DNA from: Perkinsus olseni
Lineage: Eukaryota; Perkinsozoa; Perkinsida; Perkinsidae
Length of the DNA: 60,442 nucleotides
Reading direction: 5' to 3'
Assembly (NCBI GenBank): GCA_013115135.1
Contig: JABANP010000313.1
Coordinates: 1 to 60,442 of the forward strand
Part shown: in pieces, positions 1-10,740 of the stretch
Position numbering within the stretch: the first letter of the stretch is position 1
How the letters are laid out: every line of letters begins with the position of its first letter
Made by a program: the position numbers and the translations under genes
Notes under the pieces: model-generated
The model's database searches: none
What the model saw: the letters and a program-made list of their open reading frames with translations, nothing else
Told to the model about the DNA's origin: nothing

Positions 1-528
1 CAACCGTGGACCATGTTTTGGCCCGCGCGATCTGGGTTCGCTGAGAGATGAGACTATGTCGTAGTCCCCACTGACAAAAATTAGTACAGCAGTAGTCACC
101 ACGAAGAAGAGTACGGCAAATTATCGCTTGCGCCAATGAAGATGACACAGACGTCAAAGGTGTGCCAAGTGGTGGCGGCAGGATGATTGCCCTTCTGGGC
201 AAGGATGTGTGTCCACTCCGAGGAATGCTGGCCGCGGCGAGTGGACCGCTCGCCTCGCCCAGCGCCCCTCGGGCGTGCGCAGCTTCTCGGAGACATGAGA
301 GGCCAGTCCCTGTCTCCGATCGCTTCACTTTTCCATGGAGCTAGGGCTCTACGACTTGTAGCAATGCGAGACTGTATCTATGGTAGCGAGCTTGTGGAAA
401 ATCAAGAGCCAACTTCGAGTGGTCCTTGACGCTCCCCGAGCAATACTATCGTGTTACAGCCGACAGCGATCGAAAATCAGTAGCCAGGCTGAAAATTCGT
501 AGCCCATCTCAGATTTGGATCCTCCCAA
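1..528. other. Upstream spacer, no gene seen
   Basis: Short ORFs on both strands overlap one another and show no domain, signal peptide or splice-joined reading frame. The last part should hold the promoter of the protease gene that follows. No clear core promoter motif was recognised. Confidence 0.4.
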
Positions 529-1758
529 ATGCATTCCCACGTCTTACAAGGGTGTGTTGGTTTATTCATCGCCTCCGTCGAAGCTGAGCCGATCTCTCTC
601 CCTGTAACTGAGGAGTATGTGCCATTGACACTCGACGACCAGACACTCAACTTCCGAGTGAGTTCTGGCAGCGCAAGAACTTTTGCCATTTACGGTCCCA
701 TGTTCGAGGAGCGGCACGGTAAAGGAAGCTGTGAAAAGATACCCTCAAAGTGCTACTTCTGCCCCACTAACGTTTCGTGTGATGATATCTATACGAGAAA
801 GAGATGGGAAGTGCCTTTCGGCGACGGTGATAGGTATGAGTATGTACAACACAACGTGACGCTTGCTCTTGGTGATGAGACTGTTTCCGAGTTCGAGCTC
901 GGACTTGTCGTCAAATACGGTAACATTCACGGGATAGATACGTCAGCTTATGGCCTACTCGGCTTGTCCGTCGGTCGTGACAACATACCAGAGACATTTT
1001 TGGAACAGCTCAAGAGACGGCGGGTTATTTCCGATCTCGTATACTCGATCCACGCTGAGGAAGAGGGAATTGCTATCACAGGCAACCTGACACTGGGCGA
1101 CTCGGGGTTGACTAAGGACTTGGCCATATCCTTCAGCTATCATCCAACGGAATCCAGGAAGAAGATCAATGTTCCCCTGTGGTCGCTCAGGCTCTTCGAC
1201 TCTCAGCAGAATGTGTTAACGCAGCATAATTGGGAGGTCTCCAGGAGGTCCGAACATGGCCCAAGTCTCGGCTACATAGATGCTGGAGCCTCCTCACTCC
1301 AGATCCTTGAAGAGGACTTCGGGACGTTCGTGAATGCAACCAAGGCGGCAATGCAGCGAGATAACAAGGATTCGCGCCATGTCATTTGGGAAGATCCCAC
1401 GACACGCTACAACATGATCAGACGAGAGGCCATTCCGTATTTGCCCACCCTTGGGTATGTTATGGGGGAGCCGCCGCATGATATAGACATCAGAATAGAA
1501 CCGAAGCATTATGTTTTCGACTGTTACAAAGGCACTTGTTTCCTGGATATTCATCACGACCGTTTCATTTGGTGGGAGACAGTTCTTGGACAGCCATTGT
1601 TCCGTGCGTACGACGTTAAGGTCGACCTATCCAATTTCCGACTTTCCTTCTCCCGCCACGGAGGAAGTTCAAGAACTGCCGCGAAAACGGAGACCGCTAA
1701 GCCGCGAGGCAAGAAGGGTTCCCCGATTGAGCGATTATTCAAGCAAGGGAAGCACTGA
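529..1758 (+). CDS. Pepsin-family aspartyl protease-like protein, copy 1, first catalytic Asp replaced
   Basis: Single-exon 409-aa protein of the pepsin (A1) fold, judged from the two half-domain signatures and near-identity to the copy at 5423. The first active-site triad sits in FRVSSGSAR (residues 42-50), where copy 3 has FRVDSSSAR, so the catalytic Asp is Ser45. The second triad is D251-A252-G253 in YIDAGASS. A four-Cys insert follows the first triad (GSCEKIPSKCYFC, then NVSC), and the C-terminal lobe has a Cys pair. A typical pepsin needs both Asp residues, so proteolysis is unlikely. The start is the first Met in frame. Copy 3 suggests a signal peptide, and homologous DNA just upstream of this Met reads out of frame, so the N-terminus may be truncated. 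The basic C-terminal tail (KPRGKKGS) is unlike that of copy 3. Confidence 0.8.
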   Translation: MHSHVLQGCVGLFIASVEAEPISLPVTEEYVPLTLDDQTLNFRVSSGSARTFAIYGPMFEERHGKGSCEKIPSKCYFCPTNVSCDDIYTRKRWEVPFGDGDRYEYVQHNVTLALGDETVSEFELGLVVKYGNIHGIDTSAYGLLGLSVGRDNIPETFLEQLKRRRVISDLVYSIHAEEEGIAITGNLTLGDSGLTKDLAISFSYHPTESRKKINVPLWSLRLFDSQQNVLTQHNWEVSRRSEHGPSLGYIDAGASSLQILEEDFGTFVNATKAAMQRDNKDSRHVIWEDPTTRYNMIRREAIPYLPTLGYVMGEPPHDIDIRIEPKHYVFDCYKGTCFLDIHHDRFIWWETVLGQPLFRAYDVKVDLSNFRLSFSRHGGSSRTAAKTETAKPRGKKGSPIERLFKQGKH

Positions 1759-2208
1759 TTGTAACCGGTGTGACGGCGGGGCCGGCTAGACTCATGTGAT
1801 AGGGTGTAGTTGTAGGCATGTTAATGATGTGAAGCTTTAATATACGTCTGGCGTTGCATTGGAGTCCAGCTCGAGCCGGGAGGAAAACTGAGAGTTCCAG
1901 CCTCTACAGCGCCATCACCCTCGCGAGAAATCACAGAGATAGCTTTGTATGGAATCTTTCTTCTCTCTGGGGCATCGTTTGTTGATGCCACTGTTATTAT
2001 TGCTATCATTGGCACTGCGCGTTGCTTCGCTCCGCCAGTTCACTTACGGCTTCGAACGTCTTCACCAGTGTTACACTCGAGGGGCGACAGAAGCATGTTA
2101 CATATCCATGCCCTTTCGCCGTGTCCGACGTACAGGGACATGCGGCTTTCACAAACAGAAGGCATGCGTGCCAAGCCGGACTGTCCATTCGCCTCAATCT
2201 GTTCAAAA
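1759..2208. other. Spacer between protease copies 1 and 2
   Basis: ORFs here are short and overlapping. The 3' flank of copy 1 (TTAATGATGTGAAGC near 1830) weakly resembles the 3' flanks of copies 2 and 3, consistent with a 3' UTR. Nothing else was supported. Confidence 0.35.
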
Positions 2209-3665
2209 TAGATTAGATTGAGCGCTGTAGGATTTGCATCGAGCGATGGAACTTCCCCGTGCTGAGATCAGGTCTGCCTAGGTCCCAATAAGCTGACGCT
2301 GGTATTCAATCTGAGCGTTCGTTGATGCACCCACGCTACGACGTTGAATCGCCATCGTCGATGAGAGTGTGTGACGCTTAAAATGGATACCATCTAAGAT
2401 TTCCGAAAGGCTTTCCTTCCGGCGTGCTTGTGCCTACGGTATGTTTCACCATTCGGTCTGCTTGTGATGCGGATCCTCACCTTCCCAACGTCTATAGGGG
2501 TATTATTCTCCTCCGTCAAAGCTAAGAGCGGCACGGTAAAGGAAGTTGCGATGACATTCCCTCGAAGTGCTACTTCTGTCCCACTAACGTTTCGTGTGAT
2601 GATATCTACACGAGGGAAGAGATGGGAAGTGTCCTTCGCCGACGGTTACGAGGTTGAGTACGTGCAGCACAACGTGACACTTAGCATCGGCGGCAAAGTT
2701 GTTCCCGATTTCGAGCTCGGACTTATAGTCGAATTCGACAACACTGACGGTATAGAAATGACCCCGGATGGCCTACTTGGTCTCTCTGGCGGCCGTAGCA
2801 ACATACCGGAGACATTCTTGGAACAGCTCAAGAGACGGCGGGTTATCTCCCGATCTTTGTATACTCGATCCGCGTTGAGGAACAAGGCCGTCTATCACAG
2901 GCAACCTGACACTGGACGACTCGAGTTTGACTGAGGGCTTGGCTATACCCTTCAGCTACCACCCAACGCAATCAAGGAGCAAGATCATTGTTCCGCTGTG
3001 GTCGCTCAGGCTCTTCGACTCTAAGCGGAATCTGCTGACGCGAATCGGTTGGGAAGTTTCCCAGAGGACAGAACATGGCCCAAGTCCCGGCTATGTAGAC
3101 ACCGGGGCCTCGTCACTCCTGATCTCTAAGGAAGACTTCGAAACAATCGTTAACGCAACCAGGGCGGCGATGCGGCGAGATAACAAGGATACGTACCAGC
3201 TCGTATGGCAGGACCCCGATACAGGCTTCAACATGATCAGAAGAGAGGCTATTTCTTATTTGCCCACTCTTGGCTATGTTATCGGGGAGTCGCCGCATGA
3301 TATAGACATCAGAATAGAGCCGAAGCACTATATTCATCCTTGTGATGGAAGCACTTGTTTCTTGGCTATTACTGCAGACTTTTCTGAAGACCTCACACTT
3401 GGGCAGCCTTTGTTCCGTGCATACGATGTGACGATTGATCTGCCCAGTCGTCAAGTGTACTTCTCGCCTCATAGAAGAGATTATAAAACTGTGGCGAAAG
3501 CGAGGCCCTCTCAGCCACACAACACCTTGCGTTCTCCGGTACGACCACTACTCGAGCGAGTAAGGAGGTTATTGTAGCGTAATCATGATAGAGAGGCTGA
3601 TGCGATTGGTTGTAACGAGATGTGACTGTGAATCTGCTGAATGATGTCAAACATAATACTTCTCG
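2209..3665 (+). repeat. Tandem gene duplication, unit A
   Basis: This block aligns with 5205-6840 beyond the coding part. The promoter side shares GATTGAGCGCTGTAGGATTT, CGTTCGTTGATGCACCC and CGAAAGGCT; the 3' side shares GAGATGTGA, TGAATGATGTCA-like and TTGCGTCAAAG. The unit therefore includes upstream, coding and downstream DNA. It carries the broken protease copy. Confidence 0.75.
2428..3577 (+). pseudogene. Pepsin-family aspartyl protease copy 2, broken
   Basis: Against copy 3, about 120 bp holding the first catalytic triad are deleted: the junction near 2521-2530 joins GTCAAAGCTAAG to GGCACGGTAAAG. The next 90 bp read out of frame, the original frame returns at WEVSFADG, and it is lost again near 2880, where RVISRSLYTRS replaces RVISDLVYSIH. 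The C-terminal lobe continues in another frame from 2927 to 3577 with an intact second triad (YVDTGASS), DIRIEPKHY and the GQPLFRAYDV motif. With no N-terminal active site and several frame changes this is a pseudogene. The C-lobe ORF (216 aa) is long enough to be translated, but no start or signal peptide was seen for it. Confidence 0.85.
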
Positions 3666-5204
3666 CCAGTTGCGTCAAAGTTTCAGCTCATCCACGAATG
3701 GGATCTCGAGAAGTGGAACCTCTTCCAGGAGAAGTATAGAACTTCTCCTCGGGCAAGGCTACTTGTAGGCCAAACCTCAGCTCATGGCACTCTTCGGATT
3801 TTGAAATCAGGGAGGTCCTTCCGCTGCTTCCCGACCCGATGCATGCCCGGGGAGAATTCGTTCAGCCGCTCATAGCAGGATTGGGGCGTAGAATGGCTGA
3901 GATTCTCCAGTTCAAAAAAACGAGCAGAGCATAATTTCAGTTCTCCTTCGTTTGTCTTGGGAGTAGCTTCAATAAACCACGTCTCCAACTGTTGGTGTCC
4001 ACAAAGATGCATGCTGCAGAACGACGAGGTCCAAGGTTCAGTCGCTCAGATGGACTTCAGACTCCACGACCGTTCCAACAGGGCGGTAGGTCTCACGCGC
4101 TACAGGCTGCCCTTCTGTTTAAGAGCTTCGGTCGGGACACTAGCTGACTCAAGAGCCATAAGATGGAAGAGTAGAAAAGTATATAGTTAATTAGTTAGTC
4201 TTTCATGCCGAGTATCTTGTGGCAGTTTCAACAAATATAGACTGACTTGGCGCTTGGCAAGCGCCGCTTGCCCTTGCGCAACAGCACAAACACTTTCGAA
4301 GGTGTCAAGGTGCCGGGCCTGTAACAAAGCTGAGTCGAGATCGAGACACCTAGGAGCTTCCACTTGGGTCACGAGCGGCCAAGATCGTATAAGGCGACCT
4401 GCGGTGTACTTTTGATGTTATTTGAGTTTGAGAAGGAGCTTATTGCTTTTGTGTTGCCGTGTTGTCGTGTCGGCTGTCGCTCGCCACGCAATGCCTTGTG
4501 ATATTGTCAACTGCTAGGCTTAAGTGATCTATCATTCAACTGTGGAAGATTCATCGAGATTGGATAATCGATTGAGATTAACCTCTCCTATATCTGGATA
4601 TTGTGTTCCCTGGATTACATGCCGTAACATACAGCATCCTAGTGGGTTCTAATACCGGGACGAGCTGAGCTGAAGATATGTAGTTTAAACACATTGGTGG
4701 ATCTGACAGATCCGATCTATGCGACTCCGTGGGCAGCTACGGGTGATTACTGTGAAAAGCTCTATCTCTAAAGATCTTCCGAGAACTAGCTGAAAAAGAG
4801 AAAAGTTTGTGGGGACCATCGGCTAATGATAGCTGACCAAAGGGGATAAATGAGCTTGATTGGTGGACTTCTCGAGTCCTAGAAATGATGCTTCTGCTGG
4901 CACACCTGACGAGACCTGTGTGACGGTGGTAGTCGTCTGTGTCAAAATGTACCCCTGAGGAAAGCTTCGTGACGAACCATTCGACTGCTTTGCACATCAG
5001 CGCTCCAAGGAGTTCCTAACTGAGCACGTCGGCAACTTGTCGATTAAAAGAGTCCGACTAAGCCGGAACCGCCGTTGGACTACAAACTCACACGTACAAA
5101 CGTACGTATAGGAAAGAAGACAGAACCATGTTATAGATGCACGCTCTGTGACCGTGCCCGAGGAACGGGGGGCACGCACGTTTGCGGAAGCCGGATTGAG
5201 GCAA
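3666..5204. other. Spacer with a small retroelement remnant
   Basis: No gene is supported in 1.5 kb. Positions about 4940-4970 (AATGTACCCCTGAGGAAAGCTTC) match the reverse complement of about 49445-49475, which belongs to a dispersed repeat. The rest shows only short overlapping ORFs. Confidence 0.35.
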
Positions 5205-6840
5205 ATCGATTACATTGAGCGCTGTAGGATTTCCGCCGAGGGAATGGAACTTCCTTATGCTGAGCTCGAGCCTGCACCAGTATGCTGACACCGGTATTCA
5301 ATCCGAGTGTTCGTTGATGCACCCCGCGCTATGAAATCGTATCGCCACCGTCGAAGAGAGTGTGCTTGACGCTCAAAATGAATAACATCTGAGGTTTTTC
5401 GAAAGGCTCTCCATCAAAATTTGTGGAACTTCGCTGTCGCTTTCCGGCGTGCTTGTGCCTACGGTATGCTCCAGCATTCGGTCTGCCCATAATGCGCATC
5501 CACGCCATCCCAACGTCGATAGGATTATCTCTCCCCTCTGTCAAAGCCGAGCCGATCTCTCTACCACTAACAAGAGGGTATGTGCCCCTAACGCTCGACG
5601 GCCAGGCACTCAACTTCCGGGTGGACTCTAGCAGTGCAAGAACTTTCGCCATCTACGGTCCCATGTACGAGGACCGGCACGGTAAAGGAAGCTGCGATGA
5701 GATACCCTCGAAGTGTTACTTCTGCCCCACTAACGTTTCGTGTGATGATATCTATACGAGGGAGAGATGGGAAGTGTCCTTCGCAGACGGTGACGAGGTT
5801 GAGTACGTACAACACAACGTGACACTTAGCTTCGGCGGCAAAGTTGTTCCCGATTTCGAGCTCGGACTCATAGTCGAATTTGACAACATTTACGGTATAG
5901 AGATGACCATGTATGGCCTACTTGGCCTCTCTGGCGGCCGTAGCAACATACCGGAGACATTCTTGGAACAGCTCAAGAGACGGCGGGTTATCTCCGATCT
6001 CGTATACTCGATCCACGCTGAGGAACAAGGACCTTCTATCACGGGCAGCCTGACACTGGACGACTCGAGGTTGACTGAGAACCTGGCCATACCCTTCTGC
6101 TGCCATCTAAATATATCCAGGAAGAAAATAGTTGTGCCGCTGTCGTCGCTCAGGCTCTTGGACTCTCAGCGGAATGTCTCGCCGCAGCATGATTGGAAGG
6201 TCCTCGGGAGGGCGGAACATGGTCCTAGGCCCGGAGAGATTGATTCGGGAGCCTCGTCAATTCAGATTTCTGAAGAGGATTTCGGAACGTTTGTTAGGGC
6301 ACTTGAAACGGCAATGCAGCGAGATAATCTCGATACAAATCATATCATATGGGTAGACTCCAAGACACAATTCAACATGATAAGGGCAGAAGCTATACCT
6401 TACTTGCCCACCCTTGGCTATGTTGTCGGGGAGCCGCCGCATGATATGAACATCAGAATAGAGCCGAAGCATTATATCTTCGGTTGTGACGAAAACACTT
6501 GTTTCTTGGACATTAATGACGACTTCCCTGGAGAGCCGACCCTTGGGCAGCCTCTGTTCCGAGCCTACGATGTGAAAGTTGATATTTCTCGATGTCGAGT
6601 GTATTTTTCGCCTCACGCAGAGATCTCTAAAACTTTTGCGAAGGCGAGGCCATATCAGCCACACGGTAGATTGCGTTCTCTGGTTCGACGACTACTCAAG
6701 AAGCGAGGAACGAGATTATCGTAGCGTCATCATGACGCGGTCAAATTAGTAAGGCCGATGATTTTATTATAATGAGATGTGATTGTGAATATGTTGAATG
6801 ACGTAATGCTCTAATGCGCCTATTGAGTTGCGTCAAAGCT
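5205..6840 (+). repeat. Tandem gene duplication, unit B
   Basis: Partner of the block at 2209-3665, with shared upstream sequence, coding region and 3' flank. It contains the best preserved protease copy. Upstream similarity across about 200 bp suggests the promoter was duplicated too. Confidence 0.75.
5423..6724 (+). CDS. Pepsin-family aspartyl protease-like protein, copy 3
   Basis: Single-exon 433-aa protein, the least damaged of the three paralogues. The first triad is D68-S69-S70 (FRVDSSSAR) instead of DTG, and the second is D274-S275-G276, a form found in active pepsins. Both catalytic Asp residues are present, so activity is possible, although the Ser in place of the first-triad Gly is unusual. 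A Met at codon 24 (position 5492) begins a short hydrophobic leader ending SVKA, a likely signal peptide; I favour that start. The insert CDEIPSKCYFCPTNVSC and the CDENTC pair are probable disulfides of a secreted or vesicular enzyme. YGLLGLS matches the pepsin D/YG(I/L)LGL strand. Substrate is unknown. Confidence 0.82.
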   Translation: MELRCRFPACLCLRYAPAFGLPIMRIHAIPTSIGLSLPSVKAEPISLPLTRGYVPLTLDGQALNFRVDSSSARTFAIYGPMYEDRHGKGSCDEIPSKCYFCPTNVSCDDIYTRERWEVSFADGDEVEYVQHNVTLSFGGKVVPDFELGLIVEFDNIYGIEMTMYGLLGLSGGRSNIPETFLEQLKRRRVISDLVYSIHAEEQGPSITGSLTLDDSRLTENLAIPFCCHLNISRKKIVVPLSSLRLLDSQRNVSPQHDWKVLGRAEHGPRPGEIDSGASSIQISEEDFGTFVRALETAMQRDNLDTNHIIWVDSKTQFNMIRAEAIPYLPTLGYVVGEPPHDMNIRIEPKHYIFGCDENTCFLDINDDFPGEPTLGQPLFRAYDVKVDISRCRVYFSPHAEISKTFAKARPYQPHGRLRSLVRRLLKKRGTRLS

Positions 6841-6984
6841 TATGCATGGATGGCATTTCATAGAGCGGAAGTTCCGCTGCAGAACATCACAATGGAGGAC
6901 GTCCCAGAAGGAGACCACCAAAGGAACAGCGCACCTAACCTTCGACTGAACTCGAAGCTACTTCCACGGCTAAATCTCCGCTTC

Positions 6985-7040
6985 ATGACACTCATGCGGT
7001 TCATGAGTTTCATGACACTCATGACACTCACTCTGAAGTT
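6985..7040 (+). repeat. Short imperfect tandem repeat
   Basis: The motif CATGACACTCATG recurs around 6986, 7011 and 7020 with ATGAGTTT between copies. It lies in the 3' flank of protease copy 3. No coding role was seen. Confidence 0.5.
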
Positions 7041-7158
7041 GAAAGGGGGCTAAAGTTGAGCCGCTTAACAGACGACCTACTCACTAAAATCTCTCAGCGG
7101 TGATTTGCGTGCATTCTGCATCACCTACGATCCGGAATGCGGATAGTATCAGGTACGC

Positions 7159-7165
7159 AAAAAAA
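7159..7165 (-). terminator. Probable RNA polymerase III terminator of tRNA-Val
   Basis: Seven A on the + strand give T7 on the transcribed strand, 19 nt after the tRNA 3' end. A run of four or more T is the standard Pol III stop. Confidence 0.8.
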
Positions 7166-7183
7166 CTGAGGCCAGGTAGCAAA

Positions 7184-7256
7184 TACCAGGAGCGAGGGTC
7201 GAACTCGCGACCTTCTGCGTGTAAGGCAGACGTCATAACCACTAGACTATCCCGGC
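7184..7256 (-). tRNA. tRNA-Val, anticodon UAC
   Basis: On the minus strand a full cloverleaf can be drawn in 73 nt including the discriminator base A. The acceptor stem is GCCGGGA with TCCTGGT (two G-U pairs). The anticodon arm is TCTGC / CTTACAC / GCAGA, placing TAC at positions 34-36. The T arm is GCGAG / TTCGACC / CTCGC. The B box (GTTCGACCC) and an A-box-like TAGTCTAGTGGTT are present. There is no intron, and the 3' CCA is not encoded, as expected in eukaryotes. A T7 tract follows. Confidence 0.95.
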
Positions 7257-7261
7257 GTTAC

Positions 7262-8225
7262 AGACAACATGATCGTCCCGGCGTTACGATGATCCATTAT
7301 GCGCTCTTTGACTGCTGATCTGCGATATAGTCCACGTGAATTCTGAAAAAAGCCCGCAATCCCGGAATCAGGCCATTGCGACTCCTATTATAGCTCGATA
7401 ACCCCGTCAATGACGGCACCGTCGGAGGAATTCTGAAGGGGAATACATTTTACGTCGCAAGCCCAGCTTGTCGTCGCGATGAGGAAGTCTGCTCTTCAAT
7501 TTGAAGCAACGAAACATGCCATTGGGTGGTAAGAAACCCTCCAATCGCCGCCCTCGGGAGGAACATCATCATCAGAGTCAAAAACGGCCCTCTCACCGAC
7601 TGCTTGGTTAGTTAATAGTTCATAATACAGTGAGGAATGGAGCGATAAGAATGTGACATTACAGGAACCCGAATCAACGCCTCTTTTCGACGTTGGAATG
7701 ACAGTTCGCACACGAGAAGTACTACAGAGCTTGGCGATCGGGGAATTCACAGCAAGAGCATAGGACAAGGACGGTATCATACGGCAGGGGTCAGGCGGCG
7801 GTCTACGACGTCGGCGGACCACACTGATCACGTAGCGTTCGCGGAGGAGACGGTAGATGCTGAAAAGGGCCGTGAAGAAATCATGTGGAGTCGATTGAAT
7901 GTTAATTATATGGAGTATTCCGCGTAAGAGGCTCTATCAAGTGAACTATCGGTTGCACAACTAGGAGAGAACATCACTACGAAACAACTGCCCGGCTGGC
8001 TCATTCTCAAATGCTAGCCCCCATTACTGTCTTGGCATCACCAACGGCGGCTCATCCGACGTACACAGTGCGAGAGCAGAATGCTGCTTAATCGTAAGGG
8101 TGGCTTCACCTCTATCACACAACACGATCAATTCCTATAGCCAGTAAATTCTGAAGTCCTATGTCCAAGGCTGAGTGCTGATCGGTTGTGCCAACCCCAC
8201 TATCTCCCGCGAGATCGCAGTTTGC
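7262..8225. other. Spacer, no gene supported
   Basis: The longest ORF (111 aa, minus, 7496-7831) is Arg/Pro-rich with no recognisable motif. A second copy of TCCCGGCGTTAC (7276-7287) repeats the 5' edge of the tRNA. Regulatory DNA of the tRNA and the 3' UTR of the kinase gene are expected here. Confidence 0.35.
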
Positions 8226-10356
8226 CTACCGAAAGTGAACGAGCTGCTCTCCTTTAGAGTCCATCAAAGCATGCCTGAAGGATTCATAAGTGATGTACCT
8301 GATGACGTTCTGTCTGAGTCAAACGACCAGTCCAGACAGCGGCACCCCTCGTTGTTGGCATCTGCTTCCCTGATGAGATCCTCTACCCTCGTCCCACAGA
8401 AACGGTCACCGAGGACGTTACGCAAATTGCTCAGGGAGATGACCTGTACAAAACCAAGATGATGCGCCGCCGCTACCAGATTTCCACTCACCCCAGAGTT
8501 GTCAACGTCAAAGCGACAAAACGCATCGCGCACATCTTGCTCTGTGAGGGTTATCCGATGCTGCAGACATGCCGCGAGGAACTCCGAATAATGGATCTCC
8601 TCGTCGCCCGTCTGATCGAGCTTCCTGAAGATCTTCTCCGCCTCCGCAGCGTCCAGTCCAAGGCGCTCCGTGAGGGCCTTGGTGAGATCCCCGAGGCGTA
8701 TCGTCCCCGACTCATCGAAATCGAGAGAACGGAACTGGTCGGCGAGAGTGTCACAGACGTCCTTCGGGTTGATACTGAAGGCGACCAGGCTGAGTGCTGC
8801 CCGCTTCACGTCGCTCTCCTTAGCGAAATGGCAGAGGACTTCGAGTAGGTCAGAGTCGATAAGGGCGGACTGGGGCTCCTGGATGTCGACGAACGTCCTG
8901 ATCCAGTCGTTCTTCGAAGCCTCCAGAGCGCTCGGACGATCTGCAGGGTTCTTCTGGAGCAGCTCCCGGACGAAGTCCTTCGCCGAGTCGGATACGCCCT
9001 TCCAGCGAGGACCTGAAACGACGGTTCGGGCGACCGACTCAGAGGCATCAACGAACTCACCCTCGAAGGATATGGGAGCTTCACAAATATTCCGGACAGT
9101 CTGCCTGGGATTCTCCCCAGCGAAGGGAGGCGAGCCCGACAGGAGCATGTACACTATGACGCCGATGGACCACACGTCGCAGCGGACGTCGTAGGCTCCC
9201 TTCAGTATCTACTCGAGAAGGGTTCGATTAACCGTGAAGAGTGGTGCTGGTGATCACCTCAGGAGCAACGTAGTAGACTGTGCCATGGGTGTCGCTCATC
9301 TTCTCTTTCGGTGTCGAAACTATTTGACTAATGCCGAAGTCAATCAACCGCAAGGGGGCGTCCAGCCGCGCCTCAGCGTAGACCCAGTTCTCCAGCTTGA
9401 GATCTCTAAAAAGCTCATGTCAGTTCAGACCGACTATAGTCACAAATACAATATAAAGTGAGCACGCTGGCCTAGGAGACGAGAGCGCGGCTGCTCGAAG
9501 GGAAATAACCTGCCCGACCCCGAGATCCCCGAGGCGCCGCCCTCACCTATGGCAAACACCGTGGGTGTGACAGTAGTGTACTGCCTCTAGCATCTGCTTT
9601 GCAGCCACCGCTGCTTCCTCCTCCGTGTAGCGTCTTTGCAGTGCCAAACGCTCGTACAGGTCCTTACCCATACCTGAGGCGGGGAACAAGAGCTCTCACA
9701 AAGTAGAACGCGAATCGCCTAGCTTTGCTCAGCAACTCTGCCACACGCGCAAGCTTGGGATGAGGCAGAGGCCGGCTTACAAGCTTCCATCACTAAGTAC
9801 ACGTGTGACTCGTCCTCATAGACCTCGAGGAGCTTGCACACGTTCGGGTGGTCCATCCGCAAGAAAATATCAACTTCGTTGTAGAGCCGCTGAGAATAGA
9901 GACAGCTCCGAACACCAATACCACACCGTCACCTACTCGATATCGAGCGGCATCCATACCCTCGGTGGAGAACGTCTTCACAGCGCAAATCCTATCAGTG
10001 CCGCGATGCTTGGCCAGGACCACAGCCCCGTTCATGCCCGTACCTGCGCGCCACCACTGCCGGGGGCACCGACTAAAGGTCGACTTACCAAGTATCTTAT
10101 CCCGGTATATTTCGTATCTTGCTTCGATGGGTATTTGGCGGATAACCTTCGCTGTGCGCACTCCCCGCTCATCTGTTGTTAATTGATTTATCAACGAGTG
10201 AGCTCGCTGCCTCTGGCCACCAACGCCCGACGCTGATCTTCGGGGAATGTCCAGAGAGACTGAAGGCAGAAGCAACATTTTCCCGCGCGCCACGAAATTA
10301 ACCCGACCGGCCTCCTCGAGCCCATCACGGGGTTGAAGTCCAGCAACGGAATTCAT
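8226..10356 (-). CDS. Calcium-dependent protein kinase (CDPK), eight exons
   Basis: Joining 10356-10089, 10043-9937, 9889-9781, 9673-9547, 9405-9258, 9208-8492, 8443-8346 and 8298-8226 gives one 1647-nt frame, 548 aa, with every intron GT-AG (45, 47, 107, 141, 49, 48 and 47 nt). The kinase domain shows the glycine loop GTGMNG (about residue 90), the ATP-binding Lys in CAVK, HRDLKLEN (HRD completed across an intron), DFG in LIDFGIS, APE joined to ILKGAYD, and DVWSIGVI. A junction region leads to four EF-hands at about residues 416, 451, 487 and 520. The second and third introns from the 3' end lie inside the minus-strand ORF without breaking it; removing them restores EF-hands 3 and 4 (the latter as DANNEGYITYES). 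This is the plant/alveolate architecture in which Ca2+ releases autoinhibition. An alternative start is Met27 (10278). Confidence 0.93.
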
Positions 10357-10740
10357 GAAGTGACCAACCGAAAACAGAAAGTCGTCTCACTCCTCGGGAC
10401 CGGTGCACGGGAGAAGACGATGCCTTGCAGCTTACGAAAAAAGTACGTCGATGGTGCTAGTCCAACTAAGCCGTACTGTCATAGGCGTTGTACTTTAAAC
10501 TCACACGCACAAGCCTACCAGCGTTCCGATGGCGAATGTCCGTCTTGCTCGACCCATGCTTTCCGCCCGGCGAACCGAGTCCATCCACATCGTCAAGCTT
10601 CGAGAGGTGACATCCCATTTACAATATTAAAGCTGTCAGAAAGGACTAACCACTCCGGGAAAACACAAGACTAGCAGGGATGGAGCGAATAAGATGTGAA
10701 TGAAAATTCTGTAGAGATGGTCCTTCACGAGAGGGGCCTT

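Noticed and set aside
8459..8848. 129-aa + strand ORF
   Set aside because: Antisense to the CDPK EF-hand exons, which join into a complete kinase.
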